In this document: positions 33,415 through 44,010 of the stretch, one piece after another
Numbering within the stretch: position 1 is the stretch's first letter
How the letters are laid out: every line of letters starts with the position of its first letter
From: Gymnopilus junonius
Lineage: Eukaryota; Basidiomycota; Agaricomycetes; Agaricales; Galerinaceae
DNA: 64,000 nucleotides
Direction: 5' to 3'
Assembly: GCA_015501075.1 (NCBI GenBank)
Contig: JADNYJ010000001.1
Span: 558,001 to 622,000 of the forward strand
The notes under the pieces: generated by a model
What the model saw: only the letters and a program-made list of their open reading frames with translations
Database searches by the model: none
What the model was told of the DNA's origin: nothing
Position numbers and translations under genes: made by a program

Positions 33415-34394
33415 CTACAATGTCTTGAATATCTCGGGCCACACCTTCCTTAAGTCGTGCAAGGTGCTAACATCAACAACATCGTTATCAGGTGCACCAG
33501 GCTCTCTTGCATCGTCTATTGCTTTGATTTTTCCTCCCTCCATTGCTTCTAGGCCCTTTTCGCAAAAATGGACACAATGGTGCCATCCTAAAGCTCGAGC
33601 TGCATCAACGTTTTTGCGATTGTCGTCAACGAAGTAGCATTTTGAGACGTCCTTGACGTTAGCTTGCCTCAAAGCCTGCAGACAACATCATTAACGAAGC
33701 ATTTACAAAGACGTATATTGTCACCAACCATCGCATAGTACTCTTGTTCTGGTTTGCAAACAAAATCCTTCACGTTATAATCACAATAGACCAAGCCATC
33801 GAATAGATCGTCAAGTTTTAGAATGCGCAATACGCGCTCAGCGTGCTGATGAGGAGTTTTCATTCCAGTCCCCTCAACATTAACTGTGAAACTTACAAGG
33901 CGATAGGCATTGGTTAAACCCCAGATCCAGACCTTACTCCTGTCAATATCCTCGAAAAGCTTCCGGAGCTCTGGATCGTAAGAAATCATGTCCTCCAAAG
34001 GTAGGGAACCGTCACATTTCCGATCGAAATCTAGAGGGTCTGAGGAGCATTGTCAAACTGATGGTGGTCAATGAAGAATTTCGAATTACGCTACCAACGT
34101 CATGATGCCTAGTTAGTCCACGAAGCGCAAGGCCGTATTGGGTATAATATTTCAAATGCAGTTCAGAAGCCTCTTCATGACTGAGGCCGAGGTTCACGAA
34201 ATAAGCTGCAGTGGAACGGTTGAGAACGATCCTTCCGCGAGGCGAGCAAAAGGCTAACCGTGAATCCTGGTGCCCATTGCATGGGAGATATTGGAGCTAG
34301 CAGAGTACAGGGTGTTGTCTATGTCAAACCAGACTATTAAGCGGTCGTTATCAGAGTCACTGAGAGAAATTTGTCCATTAGGTTGGTTGGTCAT
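33415..34394 (-). CDS. HAD-superfamily pyrimidine 5'-nucleotidase (Sdt1/Phm8-like)
   Basis: Five exons: 34394-34259, 34205-34095, 34039-33897, 33845-33729, 33675-33415; 255 aa, the expected length. Members dephosphorylate pyrimidine nucleotides, or lysophosphatidic acid in Phm8. All four HAD motifs are visible: motif I WFDIDNTLYS near residue 22, motif II WGLTNAY, motif III Lys in FVCKPE, and motif IV YFVDDNRKNV. A helical cap lies between motifs I and II (LSHEEASELHLKYY, YGLALRGL). The protein is probably cytosolic. The C-terminus VWPEIF is typical of fungal members. It diverges from RPL6 with 258 bp between starts. Confidence 0.92.
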
Positions 34395-34652
34395 TGTAGA
34401 TCATGAATAACCTTGACCTCCGCTGGCATTCGCATCCGATCATCGTGAGCCGTGACTAGCGAACATCTTATCTTATCTCGCAACTTAGTCACCCGGCAGC
34501 TTCCGAGGAACTGTGTAGCTTTCAAGCCACACATCGGCACGTAATCCAAACTGTGCAATATTATAGGCATCGGCCTCGACGACCTCAAGACTACAAGGTA
34601 CGTCAATGATAACACTTTTATCGCAATTTATAGTCTAACCTCTGTCTGAAGA
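34395..34652. promoter_or_regulatory. Divergent promoter region, HAD phosphatase / RPL6
   Basis: 258 bp between divergent starts; it should drive strong expression of the ribosomal protein gene. A TTATAG stretch lies about 25 bp before the RPL6 ATG. No specific ribosomal-protein box was recognised with confidence. Confidence 0.4.
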
Positions 34653-35424
34653 ATGGCCAGAAGCAAAGAACTCGTCCCCGGAATCGGGCGTCTCTCCCGC
34701 TCTCAGGTGTTCGCCAAGCGCGGGCTCTTCAAGGGACAGAAAAAGTCGACCGCCCCCGCTTCCGAAGCTAAGCCAGAGACGATCGAGAAAACAATTGGTG
34801 GCGAAAAGAACGGTGGAAAGCGTCTCATTCCTACCGTTAAGGCCCCTCGCTTCTACCCTGCTGAAGACGTGTCCAAACCCAAGAAGAGCCGCAAGTCCCC
34901 TAAAGCCCCATCCCTCCGCCCTTCCATCACCCCTGGCACCATTCTTATCTTATTGGCTGGTCGTTACAGAGGGAAACGTGTCGTATTTTTGAAGCAACTG
35001 ACTAGTGGACTTTTGTTGGTTACTGGTCCATACAAAGTTAATGGTGTTCCTCTGCGAAGAGTAAACCAGGCGTATGTTATCGCTACATCAACAATGGTGG
35101 ATATTTCGGAGCTCAAGGTATGGTTCCTTGCCCAAATATCATATTGAGTCTAGTTTGACCTTTATTCATTAGCTCGATGCCAAATTTGATGACTCCTACT
35201 TTGCCAAACCTTCAACCAAGAGCTCGAGCTCTGCAGAGGAAGAGTTCTTCGAGGATGGCAAGCCCAAGGCTAAGCAACCGATTGCCGAATCCAAGGCTGC
35301 CGATCAGAAAGCTGTTGACAGCGCTCTTTTGGCCTCAATCAAAAAGACCGAGAACCTCTCCAAGTACCTCAAAGCCAGCTGGGGTCTGTCGAAGGGCCAA
35401 TTCGCTCATCAGCTTGTCTTCTAA
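34653..35424 (+). CDS. RPL6: 60S ribosomal protein eL6
   Basis: Two exons (34653-35117, 35173-35424) give 238 aa. eL6 is a large-subunit protein. The basic N-terminus ([16 protein letters not shown]) is followed by [10 protein letters not shown] and the SH3-like RNA-binding core: [40 protein letters not shown]. The second exon encodes the C-terminal helix region ending [19 protein letters not shown]. Length and order match fungal eL6. The initiator follows a short 5' UTR, and the next ATG is much further in. Confidence 0.95.
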
Positions 35425-35701
35425 GTATTCGGCGATTCTGGGGCGTTGACGACAGGGGGACAGCTTCGTTGGGTGGCTTAGTGTAATATGCATTTTCAGT
35501 TTTCTTCGCAACATACATATGCATGGCCTGCACTATGATATACGTTTGAATAAGCTTTTATGATTATTGAATGAATGCACGGTACCTGAAGGCTGGGCTA
35601 AACTCTGGACTTGCTCTGGACCGTGGGTTTGATCGACACCAAACACAGAATTCGAACGACAATCCTTAGAAAAAGAAAATAAATAGAACCATAACCCTGG
35701 C

Positions 35702-36851
35702 ATGTACGCTCTCCAAAAAGCGCGTCTCCGGCCACATGCCAGGAGAGATACCTGGCCACCATGTACTCGTTCTCAACTTGCAGCTCGTCGCTCCTTCATG
35801 CAAGAGGCTTGTAATGGATTTCTTGATCTCGCCCTGGCACTCCCCATTCCTGCCTCCTTTCCGACCTACTCTACTGCTATAATCTTTGTCACTGTAGTTT
35901 CTCGACTCGCTCTTCTACCGGTCTCAATATGGGTCAGCTTGTGAACTTGACTATTGCATCGAATACTTAGGCGATTTCTCTCTCTCTCAACGACAGGGCA
36001 AAGAACGTTCGCGACGTTTGGAAGAGATCGTGGTCCCAGAAATTGACAAATTGAAACCACTCGTTTCAAAGCGCGTATTGGAGGAGATGAAAGCTTCCGG
36101 GATGCGAGGAGATAAGAAAAAGCTGCAGAAATTTCATACGGAGAAATGTATTCAAGTGGTTTGTGCATACATCATGCATGTGTGATAACGTTGACTGAAC
36201 GAGGCTTTCACAGTTAACAGCTCGACGAAGTGAATTGATCAAGGAACACCATTGTAGCCCTCTACCGTCTATCATCTTGCCCCCATTGTCTCAGCTCCCC
36301 GTCTTCGTTGGTTTTACCATCCTTCTCAACCGGCTCTCCGTTGCCCCGACACCATTTGATTCCGAGAGTTTTTTGACATTAACTTCACTGGTTAGCCCTG
36401 ACCCCACCATGACACTGCCTGTCATCCTAGGATTCCTCACCATGGCCAACGTAGAATCCGGAAATTGGGTCATGAATGCCGCTGAGAGGCAACAACGGCG
36501 TGCCATTGAGGAGCAAGAGGCAAAACGTATTGCAGAGGGTGGAAAACCTCGTATTCATCCTGGCAAAGTTATTAAATCTACTCTTAGAGGGCTTTCTATC
36601 CTGAGGATTATTGTCGCTGCATTGACACCTGGAGTAAGCACCTTGCCAACTGGTTAATAATGCCAGATCCTAATCTTGTTCTACAGAGTGTTGCTCTCTA
36701 CTGGGTCACATCTGCGGCCTTTGGTTTGATACAGACTTGGGCAATGGAATGGAGTGACGCTCAGCGAAGACGACGTCGACTTACTTTACTGCAGGCAGGC
36801 AAAACGGTACTTCCACGAGGTCCTAAAACAACGACGGCCCAGCGAAAGTGA
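35702..36851 (+). CDS. COX18: Cox18/Oxa1-type mitochondrial inner membrane insertase
   Basis: Four exons (35702-35932, 35997-36155, 36214-36633, 36687-36851) give 324 aa. Oxa1-superfamily proteins insert proteins into the inner membrane; Cox18 translocates the Cox2 C-terminus. The first 30 residues are Arg-rich without acidic residues, like a presequence. The first membrane segment is around AIIFVTVVSRLALLPVSIW. A charged matrix loop follows (KLQKFHTEKC), then LPVFVGFTILLNRL, then a membrane hairpin near TLPVILGFLTMANV, then VALYWVTSAAFGLIQTW. The length (about 320) and the short C-terminus fit Cox18 better than Oxa1, which has a long ribosome-binding tail. The exact paralogue is inferred. 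Confidence 0.85.
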
Positions 36852-37372
36852 CATGGTTTACCAGCGTATTTGTAAGTGTCGAACTCTTCGTAGTCGGGAT
36901 GAAAATACAAGTGGTATGGAGGGAGCCCCGTATATATTCCTAAAGGAATGGCGGCACCCAATGGCCCATTCTTGATCTAATATGACCGGATTCATTCTTC
37001 TCCCTCTGCGAAGATTCATTTTTCTAACAATCTCTCTATCTAGGAGGGTAGTCCTCATCCTTCGCATTTCGATTGCAACCCACCAGTTGCTTGTTAGTTT
37101 TTAGACGAACGCGACTTGCCTACACAACCGTGACTCGCTTGAGGACAAAGCATTACAGGTCTCTGTGAAGCATCCTTTTATTATTGCGGTACTACATAAT
37201 GACATTCTATCTACTGTGAACGCCTACGAGACATGTAGTAAAACGTAGGCAGGGTGAAAAGAAACGTTGCAGGGGTTTAATACAGAGAAATGCCGGCGTG
37301 AATATTTAAGTCAGATAAATATAGATGCTGAGTGAAAGGAAATCCAAGGAAATATTTTGTGATAGACACTGG
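36852..37372. other. Spacer between COX18 and CENP-A 3' ends
   Basis: 521 bp between convergent genes. Minus-strand ORFs of 66-69 codons (36761-37067) contain a plausible-looking stretch (LPPYHLYFHPDYEEF), but no start, family or exon partner could be assigned. Otherwise nothing is recognised. Confidence 0.35.
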
Positions 37373-38063
37373 TCATCCAAGGCCACCCCAAGGACCACGA
37401 ATCCGACGCGCCAGTTGTATATCTCTCGTCATGATAGTCACTCGCTTCGCATGAATAGCACACAGGTTGCTTGAAGGCAAAGTCATGAGTGAGGTAGGAA
37501 TACAGGCAACAAAGAACTCACGCGTCTTCAAATAAATGAACGAGATACGCTTCTGTTGCTTCCTGCAAGGCCAGAAGAGCAGAGCTCTGCCATCTTAGAC
37601 TCGCACTGTCAGCGAAGTTGGTGTCTGTGACCATTTCCATCGTAATTTCTCGTACCTGCCATGAGATGTATGGTCAGGATACGAGATGAACAAGCATAGC
37701 ATACTTGCACGTACTACACGCGAGAAGGGCAGTTTTTGGAGTAGCAAGTCGGTACTCTTTTGATACTTTCTAATCTCTCTTAATGCCACAGTACCAGGCC
37801 TATACCGTCGTTTCTTGCCTACGTGACCGTCTGCAGCTATTGCACAGTGGTGTGTAAGAAGGGGGCAATGCAGCTCAAGAGAACGCACCATGAGATGTCC
37901 GCACACCTGTACTCTTCCTAAGTGGAGGAGCGGGATGACCTCCGGTACTTTTGCGCGCGGTTGCAGTCTTTGTCTTTTTAGGAGCAGGGGTTGGTGGATC
38001 TGACGAGTCGGGGGCCGCTTTCCGTTTCCCCGAGCCGGAGGCTCTCTGGACGGTCTGTGCCAT
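37373..38063 (-). CDS. CENP-A: Centromeric histone H3 variant (CENP-A/Cse4)
   Basis: Four exons: 38063-37907, 37830-37715, 37655-37522, 37469-37373; 167 aa. It replaces H3 in centromeric nucleosomes. The histone fold is clear: [85 protein letters not shown]. Loop 1 (after [10 protein letters not shown]) holds extra residues compared with H3 ([10 protein letters not shown] instead of LRF), and the C-terminus is extended, both hallmarks of CENP-A. The 52-residue N-tail is unlike H3 except for an embedded TARKSTGG, the H3 Lys9/Ser10 context. It diverges from the Gfd2-like gene by 235 bp. The start is the Met that gives the shortest sensible tail; upstream in-frame Met codons exist. Confidence 0.93.
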
Positions 38064-38298
38064 TGAGATGGACGAGGCGACTAGCCAGGGCGATGTCGCT
38101 TGGCAATTATGAAAAGAGCACGGACAAGGCGCGAACGAGGAAACGGATTGAACCTTGATTCGTCTGGAAGAGGAAGTCGATGATGACAGGCGTGATCGTG
38201 TCTTCGGAGATACACAAGTACATACATCGATCAGGGCTGCATATTTAGACGCGCGAGTCGCGACTTGGCCCTGTGCCACTTTCTGTTCAATTACAATA

Positions 38299-39896
38299 AT
38301 GCCCGCTGAAGTACCCGTCGTTACAGGCTACTACCGGTATACAGATATATGGTTCGAGTGGTGCGCACTTGTATCTAAACATGAAAACTCATTCAGTCCA
38401 CTGACACAGACTTCAGGAGTCAGGCTTTACCAGATATTGAAGATCGAGCGCCAGTCAAGGCGATTTTGGGTGATGAGACCCATTTTTCGCCCTTCTCGCT
38501 CTCTTTGACAGAACATATTTTAGCCCATGACTCTGTGGTCCACCCCGATCACCCTTTGCACGTCGAAGGCATCAACGGCGTGCAAATGTACATAGGTGCG
38601 ACTACACACTAGGCGTCTACCTGATTGGCAACGATTCTGATCGTTGAAAATTTGCAGGCACCTTTGAAACTGGAGAAGCACGTCTGTTGTTCTCTTCTGC
38701 TCAAATAGACTATCTTCGCTATTGGCTCCATGCCATGCAATTGACTAAACATATCGTCCCTCTACCATACTCGGACTGTCTTCTGACAGAGTCTAATTTG
38801 AAAACCGTTTCACCCGTTGTATACCCCGACGGTGGTTCTCTACGCCAAGCTATCAAAGCAAGTACCAATACATTATTGTCTATTATTTTTTTCGACGGTC
38901 CTGATTTCTGGAACCATTTTTAGGTGATCGACAAAAACAATAAACGTCTCAAGGGGTCGAACCCTCAACTAACTCACAGACGTCATCTGTTTGAACGTGT
39001 CCGTGCATTCTGGGCTGCAAAGAAAGGCATCTGGTGTGCAGTGGATTTCGAGGCTTGGGAACGGGACCACACGGTCCTAACAGAGTTCGGTTGGAGTATA
39101 ATCGGTTGGAAGGATGGTTCGCCTGTGGAAGATCATGGCCACTTGATCGTCGATGAGGCGAGGATGTATACAAATACTCAATATGTGCCCGATTACAGAT
39201 ATGTACGTACCAATGCCTGCTTCGCTTTCCCTGGATTACATGTTGTTTCAGGACTACAAACATGGAGAAAGTGAGATCGTCAAGAAAGCGGTGTTCAAGG
39301 AAAAAATTCCTATCCTGCTTGATTCGTTGAAAGACTATGGTCCTGTTTTTCTTGTCTTCCATGATAACTCGCAGGATATCAAGTAAGCCCTTCATATAAA
39401 CCGATACGGCTTGTTATTCTGACACCTATTGATAAGGGATCTCAAAAATCTGAACGTAAACCTCGAAAATATGTCATACCTTATGCCCGATGCAGTCCCC
39501 AACTCTGGTATCTTTGTCATCGACACATCTGACCTCATAGGCGCACTTCTAGGAGAAGGTGCCGGTGATAAAAGATCCCTGGAAAAGACCTGCAATCTAC
39601 TCCAGATACCCACAGAATACCTGCATAATGCTGGCAATGATGCCCACGCGAGTGATTTCCTTCCTTCTGATAACAAGCACCATTAACTTCGCCATTAGTA
39701 TACCCTACTGTCAATGAAAGAAATGGCTTCGGGCGATCCAGTCGACGTGCAGAGGGAGAAACGATGGCCGAATCAGACACCCGTGGGTGTCAAGGTCGAA
39801 CTCAAACCCTGGGAAGAGGACAGTGACTATTCAGATGAGGAGGGAGTGATGCCCCCACTTCCCGACTTCAACCCACTGGAAACGGATACTCACTAG
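38299..39896 (+). CDS. Gfd2/YDR514C-like DEDD 3'-5' exonuclease-fold protein
   Basis: Seven exons (38299-38336, 38417-38595, 38658-38857, 38924-39202, 39252-39382, 39437-39647, 39699-39896) give 411 aa. The RNase H-like domain starts near residue 165: WCAVDFEAWE supplies the DxE pair. VFLVFHDNSQDIKDL and IFVIDTSDL carry further acidic positions. HNAGNDAHYTL supplies the last Asp with an HxxxxD-type arrangement. This fits the Gfd2/YDR514C group of fungal DEDDh-type nuclease-fold proteins. Nuclease activity and any RNA substrate are inferences. The N-terminal half is less conserved. Two introns (38858-38923 and 39648-39698) use GC donors. The C-terminus is acidic. Confidence 0.82.
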
Positions 39897-40065
39897 AACA
39901 TCAGGGCAGCATGGCTAATATTCAACTGTAAAATATCTCGAGCTCTTCTTGGGACAACACAACCAATGTATATATTATCAAAAATAGTCAGAAGTGGGTA
40001 TTGTACGATAGGCGCATGTAGACAAATTGTCACATCTAGGTATCACAAGTACGTGATTGTTGCAA

Positions 40066-41651
40066 TTATTCATCTTTCTTGTCTGGAGAGTCTTCCTCTC
40101 CATCGTCTTCGTCATCTGATCTATTATCACTGACTTTGTCAGAGGTTAGACCCCTAGTCCAAACAAGAGTTAGGATCTCCACAAGCTTGTGAATCTGTCA
40201 AAGTGTACCTGATTAAAATTTTGACCATGAGGTAATACCAAAACAAGTTCAAAAATTGCAATAGCAATAATGGGATGAAGACCTGATAGCGCATCCAACC
40301 AACAAGATACACGCCTTCTGACCAACTCCATTTTTTGGTCCATTCCCTGTGAGGGGGAGTTCATAAGTGGGCACATAAGCTACTTGACAAGGTGGTATAC
40401 GCACGGGATGTTGGGTAACTCGTACCAAACTGACCATAGAATGCGAATATTGAGATAATGCCGGAAATAGCTAAAAAGCGCGTCAAATGACTGAACAATT
40501 TATTGAAAGGAACATACTCACGTCCAGATAGCGAAAAATAAAACATAAGCATATAGCTTAGCAGTATTCCACTGTATGTAATTCAGCAGTTTCGAGAACT
40601 GAAGAATCGAAGATGAGAAACAGGGATGATCGAAATACATGGAGGCAACTTACAGCCAGAAACGTATCAGGGATGTCCATGCTCATATAAACAGCATTTC
40701 CGATGTACGTCAAATTAATGAGGTAACTCCAGCTGGCCAAAGATATGAGAAAATAGCCAAAAGTTTAACGCATCTTAGCATACCCTACTAGCCACAATGT
40801 GACGATGTGGTGAGCAACCAGTTCCATGTAGTCTTTCCGTGGCTTTTCCAAGCCAAGCACGAGAACGATTAATTGTTGTAACCAATAAGAGAACTGCATG
40901 AGATAGTAACGTTTGAGGTCTGGCCTCATGTCCCAGTGAGGGTAACCTAGAATAGACGGCATGAATTATGACTAGTTTGTTTAGAAAGACGCTACGAACC
41001 AAGCCAAAACTCGTTGGTGTTGTACCAGTAAGTGGGTAAGTTACGCATGACAAACTAGAGAGACGATGATGTGAGCAACGTTGTTGCGGGAGGAAGGGAA
41101 AGACAAACATAACCCCAAGTCCCGAATGCTGCGAAGTAGAATAAGGCGTAGGTCTGTTCGCCGAAACGGTCAACTTTAGTTTCACGCTTGAGCCCAAAAT
41201 ACTTGGCGGCAGGACGTGAAACTCTTAGAGCGAGCGATTCTCGAACGAAGGAGAAAAAAACGACATAATACGCCAGGAAAGCCAAGTCCCACCAAGACTT
41301 CTGGTAACGAGGATCCTCGGGGGGAGACCCAGGGACACGACCTTTCAAGAGAAAGAGGCCTGAGAAGGGGTTTTCAATGCCAGGGTTGACATAAGGAGCG
41401 ACGAGCTCCCAATTCAGGTGAAGGACAATAGGGAGGAGAAGGAGTTTAAAGGACGCGACTAGAGGGGAAAATCAACAGAGGAAAGGAACACAGTTGCCAG
41501 CGCACGAACCAGGTTCTACTGCCCAGCGAACCCAGGCGGACCTGTTGGCCTGCTTAGCTGCCCATGCCTTTGCAAATGCTGGTGAAGCGCTGCGAGGAGT
41601 AGGGGCATCTAGGGGCCTAGGGGAAAATATGAGCTTGAGCGAAGACGACAT
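40066..41651 (-). CDS. Ceramide synthase (LAG1/LAC1, TLC domain), copy A
   Basis: Nine exons: 41651-41510, 41458-41109, 41054-41000, 40946-40784, 40732-40654, 40598-40522, 40470-40405, 40346-40209, 40153-40066; 385 aa. It N-acylates sphingoid bases with fatty-acyl-CoA at the ER. The TLC/Lag1 motif is intact: [13 protein letters not shown] with the His pair near 228-229, then [19 protein letters not shown]. Around six to eight membrane segments are expected. The C-terminus is acidic and ends KKDE, which may act as a dilysine-like ER retrieval signal. Exon lengths are identical to copy B, so the two arose by tandem duplication. The start was chosen because MSSSLKLIF aligns with MPSSLIPIF of copy B. 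Confidence 0.93.
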
Positions 41652-42212
41652 GAGTGTACGAACGTTTGCGGAAGGAAAGGCCCAGTGAGATGATGAGTGG
41701 GGTCCTGTCTGGAGCGAGTGAGAAGGATAGAGAATATAAAGGTGAGACAGGGAATACTCTATGCCATTTGTCTTGGTCTGAAGAGGACTGGGGCGTTTCC
41801 GGCTTTTGGACGACATGGGCACGAACAAGAGGGTTCAGAATTAAAAATAGTCATGCTCCCTGACAGCTAGCCGACAAAGAACGCGCGCGTAATGCCAGCT
41901 CTGAACGCGACCTTGCATCTTGAGTGTGCAGAAAAATGTATCGAATTCGGCTTTCGTATAAAAGAGCTTCAGACATACAATGAAAAATTAAATATTTATG
42001 TATGTTCTCGATCTCAATTATACACAGAGCTTGCAAACCGTGATTCAGCAATCCAATGAAAGGTCACACGAAGACTGAGTGCAGGCAACTGTTCCTGTCG
42101 CCTTAGAGTAAAGGTGTTTCTTAGTATGTATATTTACTTCCATCTGTCGTCGGAAGCGGGTATTGTATAGCGATCAGTGTGGTATTAATCGTCAAGTATC
42201 GCAAATGTGTGA
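41652..42212. other. Spacer between the two ceramide synthase copies
   Basis: 561 bp containing the copy A promoter and copy B 3' UTR. Only short ORFs occur, and no repeat or RNA gene was recognised. Nothing marks the duplication breakpoint clearly. Confidence 0.4.
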
Positions 42213-43806
42213 TTAATCATCTTTCTTGACTGGAGTGTCCTTTTCCCCTTCACCTTCGTCATCTGATCTAATATCGTCTACAGGTTTTGAGGTCAAACCC
42301 CTAGTTCAAACAAAAATTAGTATGTCCAAAGGTTTTTGAATCTTCTGCCAAAACGCACCTAATCAAGATTTTGGTCATGAGGTAGTACCAAAACAAATTC
42401 AAAAATTGCAAAAGCAACAATGGAATGAAGACCTGATAGCGCATCCAACTAACAAGGTATACACCTTCCGACCAACTCCATTTTCTGGTCCATTCCCTGA
42501 GAAGCAGATATTGTAAGGGCGGAAGCAAGCGGATTGATTAAGCGGTATACGCACGGGATGTTGGGTAACTCGTACCATACTGACCAAAGAATGCGAATGT
42601 TAAGATAATGCCGGAAATAGCTAGAAGGCATGTCAAATAACTGAATGATTTGGAGGACAGCGTATACTGACGTCCAGATAGCGAAAAATATAGCATATGC
42701 ATATAGTTTGGCAGTATCCCACTGTATATAATTCAGCAGTTTCGAGAACTGAAGTGCTGGGACTGAGAAAATGAGATGATTAGATAGGTGAAAACAACAA
42801 CTCACAGCGAAGAAAGCATCAGGGAGGTCCATGCTCATGTAAACGGCGTTTCCGATATACGTCAAATTGATGAGGTAACTCCAACTGGCAAATGGGTTTA
42901 GGGAGCGAGGAAACGATGACCAGAGTTCAATGTACTTACCCCACGAGCCATAGGGTGACGATATGATGTGCAACCAGTTCCGTGTAGTCTTTCCGTGGCT
43001 TTTCCAAGCCAAGCACGAGGACGATTAACTGTTGTAACCAGTAAGAGAACTGCATGAGATAGTAACGTTTGAGGTCTGGCCTCATGTCCCAGTGAGGATA
43101 ACCTAGAATAGACGACATGAATTATGACTAGTTTGTTAGTGGGACGCTACGAACCAAGCCAAAACTCGTTGGTGTTGTACCAGTATGTGGGCAAGTGACA
43201 CATGACAAACTAGAGGGAAGAAACTGTGAGCAGCATTGTTGCAACACGTAAGGAGAGGACGAACATAACCGCAAATTCCAGACGCCCCGAAGTAGAGTAA
43301 GGCGTACGTCTGTTCGCCGAAACGGTCGATTTTACTTTCACGCTTGAGTCCGAAATACTTGGCGACGGGACGGGAAACCCTAATAGCTACAGACTGTCGG
43401 ATAAAGGAGAAAAAGACGACATAGTAAGCCAGGAAAGCCAAGTCCCACCAGGACTTTTGGTAACGGGGATCCTCTGAGGCAGTCCCAGGGACACGACCTT
43501 TTAAAAGGAAGAGGCCTGCGAAGGGATTCTGAATGCCGAGGTTGACGTAAGGAGCCACGAACTCCCAATTCAGATAAAGAATAAGGTGGAAGAGAAGGAG
43601 CTTGAATGAGGCGACTAAGGACAGGTTAGCAGCGGAAAGAAATGCAGCGGACAAAGGGGGATACCAGGGTCGACCGCCCAGCGAATCCAAGCGGACCTGT
43701 TGGCCTGCTTGGCTGGCCAGGCGTTGGCAAGTGCAGGGGACGCGCTGCGAGGGCTAAGAGCATGCAGGGGCCTGAAAGAGAAGATGGGGATGAGCGAAGA
43801 GGGCAT
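42213..43806 (-). CDS. Ceramide synthase (LAG1/LAC1, TLC domain), copy B
   Basis: Nine exons: 43806-43665, 43614-43265, 43209-43155, 43102-42940, 42884-42806, 42748-42672, 42620-42555, 42496-42359, 42300-42213; 385 aa. Same enzyme type as copy A. The Lag1 motif is intact ([22 protein letters not shown]). Differences from copy A are scattered: for example IRQSVAIRV against VRESLALRV, and FMC against FMR at the start of exon 3. The acidic C-terminal tail differs most. All exon lengths are the same, while intron sequences have diverged, so the duplication is not recent. Paralogues may differ in acyl-chain choice, as yeast and fungal pairs do; that is an inference. It diverges from the Rex3-like gene. 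Confidence 0.93.
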
Positions 43807-44010
43807 GAGATATGGGCACGGACGTTTGAGGGAGGAAAGGCCCAGTGAGATGGTGAGAGGGGTCCTGTCTGGAGCGAGTGAGATGATGAAGGGTATATAA
43901 AAGTGAGACAGGACTACTCGGGGCGCTTTCGGTACATAGTAGTAGTAGCTAAAAATAGCCGAGCTCAATATGTCACATTGTGACCTGCGTACAACTTTGC
44001 CTCCCCCGAG
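43807..44010. promoter_or_regulatory. Divergent promoter region, ceramide synthase B / Rex3-like
   Basis: 204 bp between divergent starts. On the minus strand an in-frame extension upstream of the ceramide synthase Met is open to 43968, but it is not conserved with copy A. A TATATAA word lies at 43894-43900. No other motif is recognised. Confidence 0.4.

Noticed and set aside
36761..37067. Minus-strand frames downstream of COX18 resembling a small mitochondrial protein
   Set aside because: No Met start in the good-looking frame and overlap with the COX18 3' end; could not be built into a gene.
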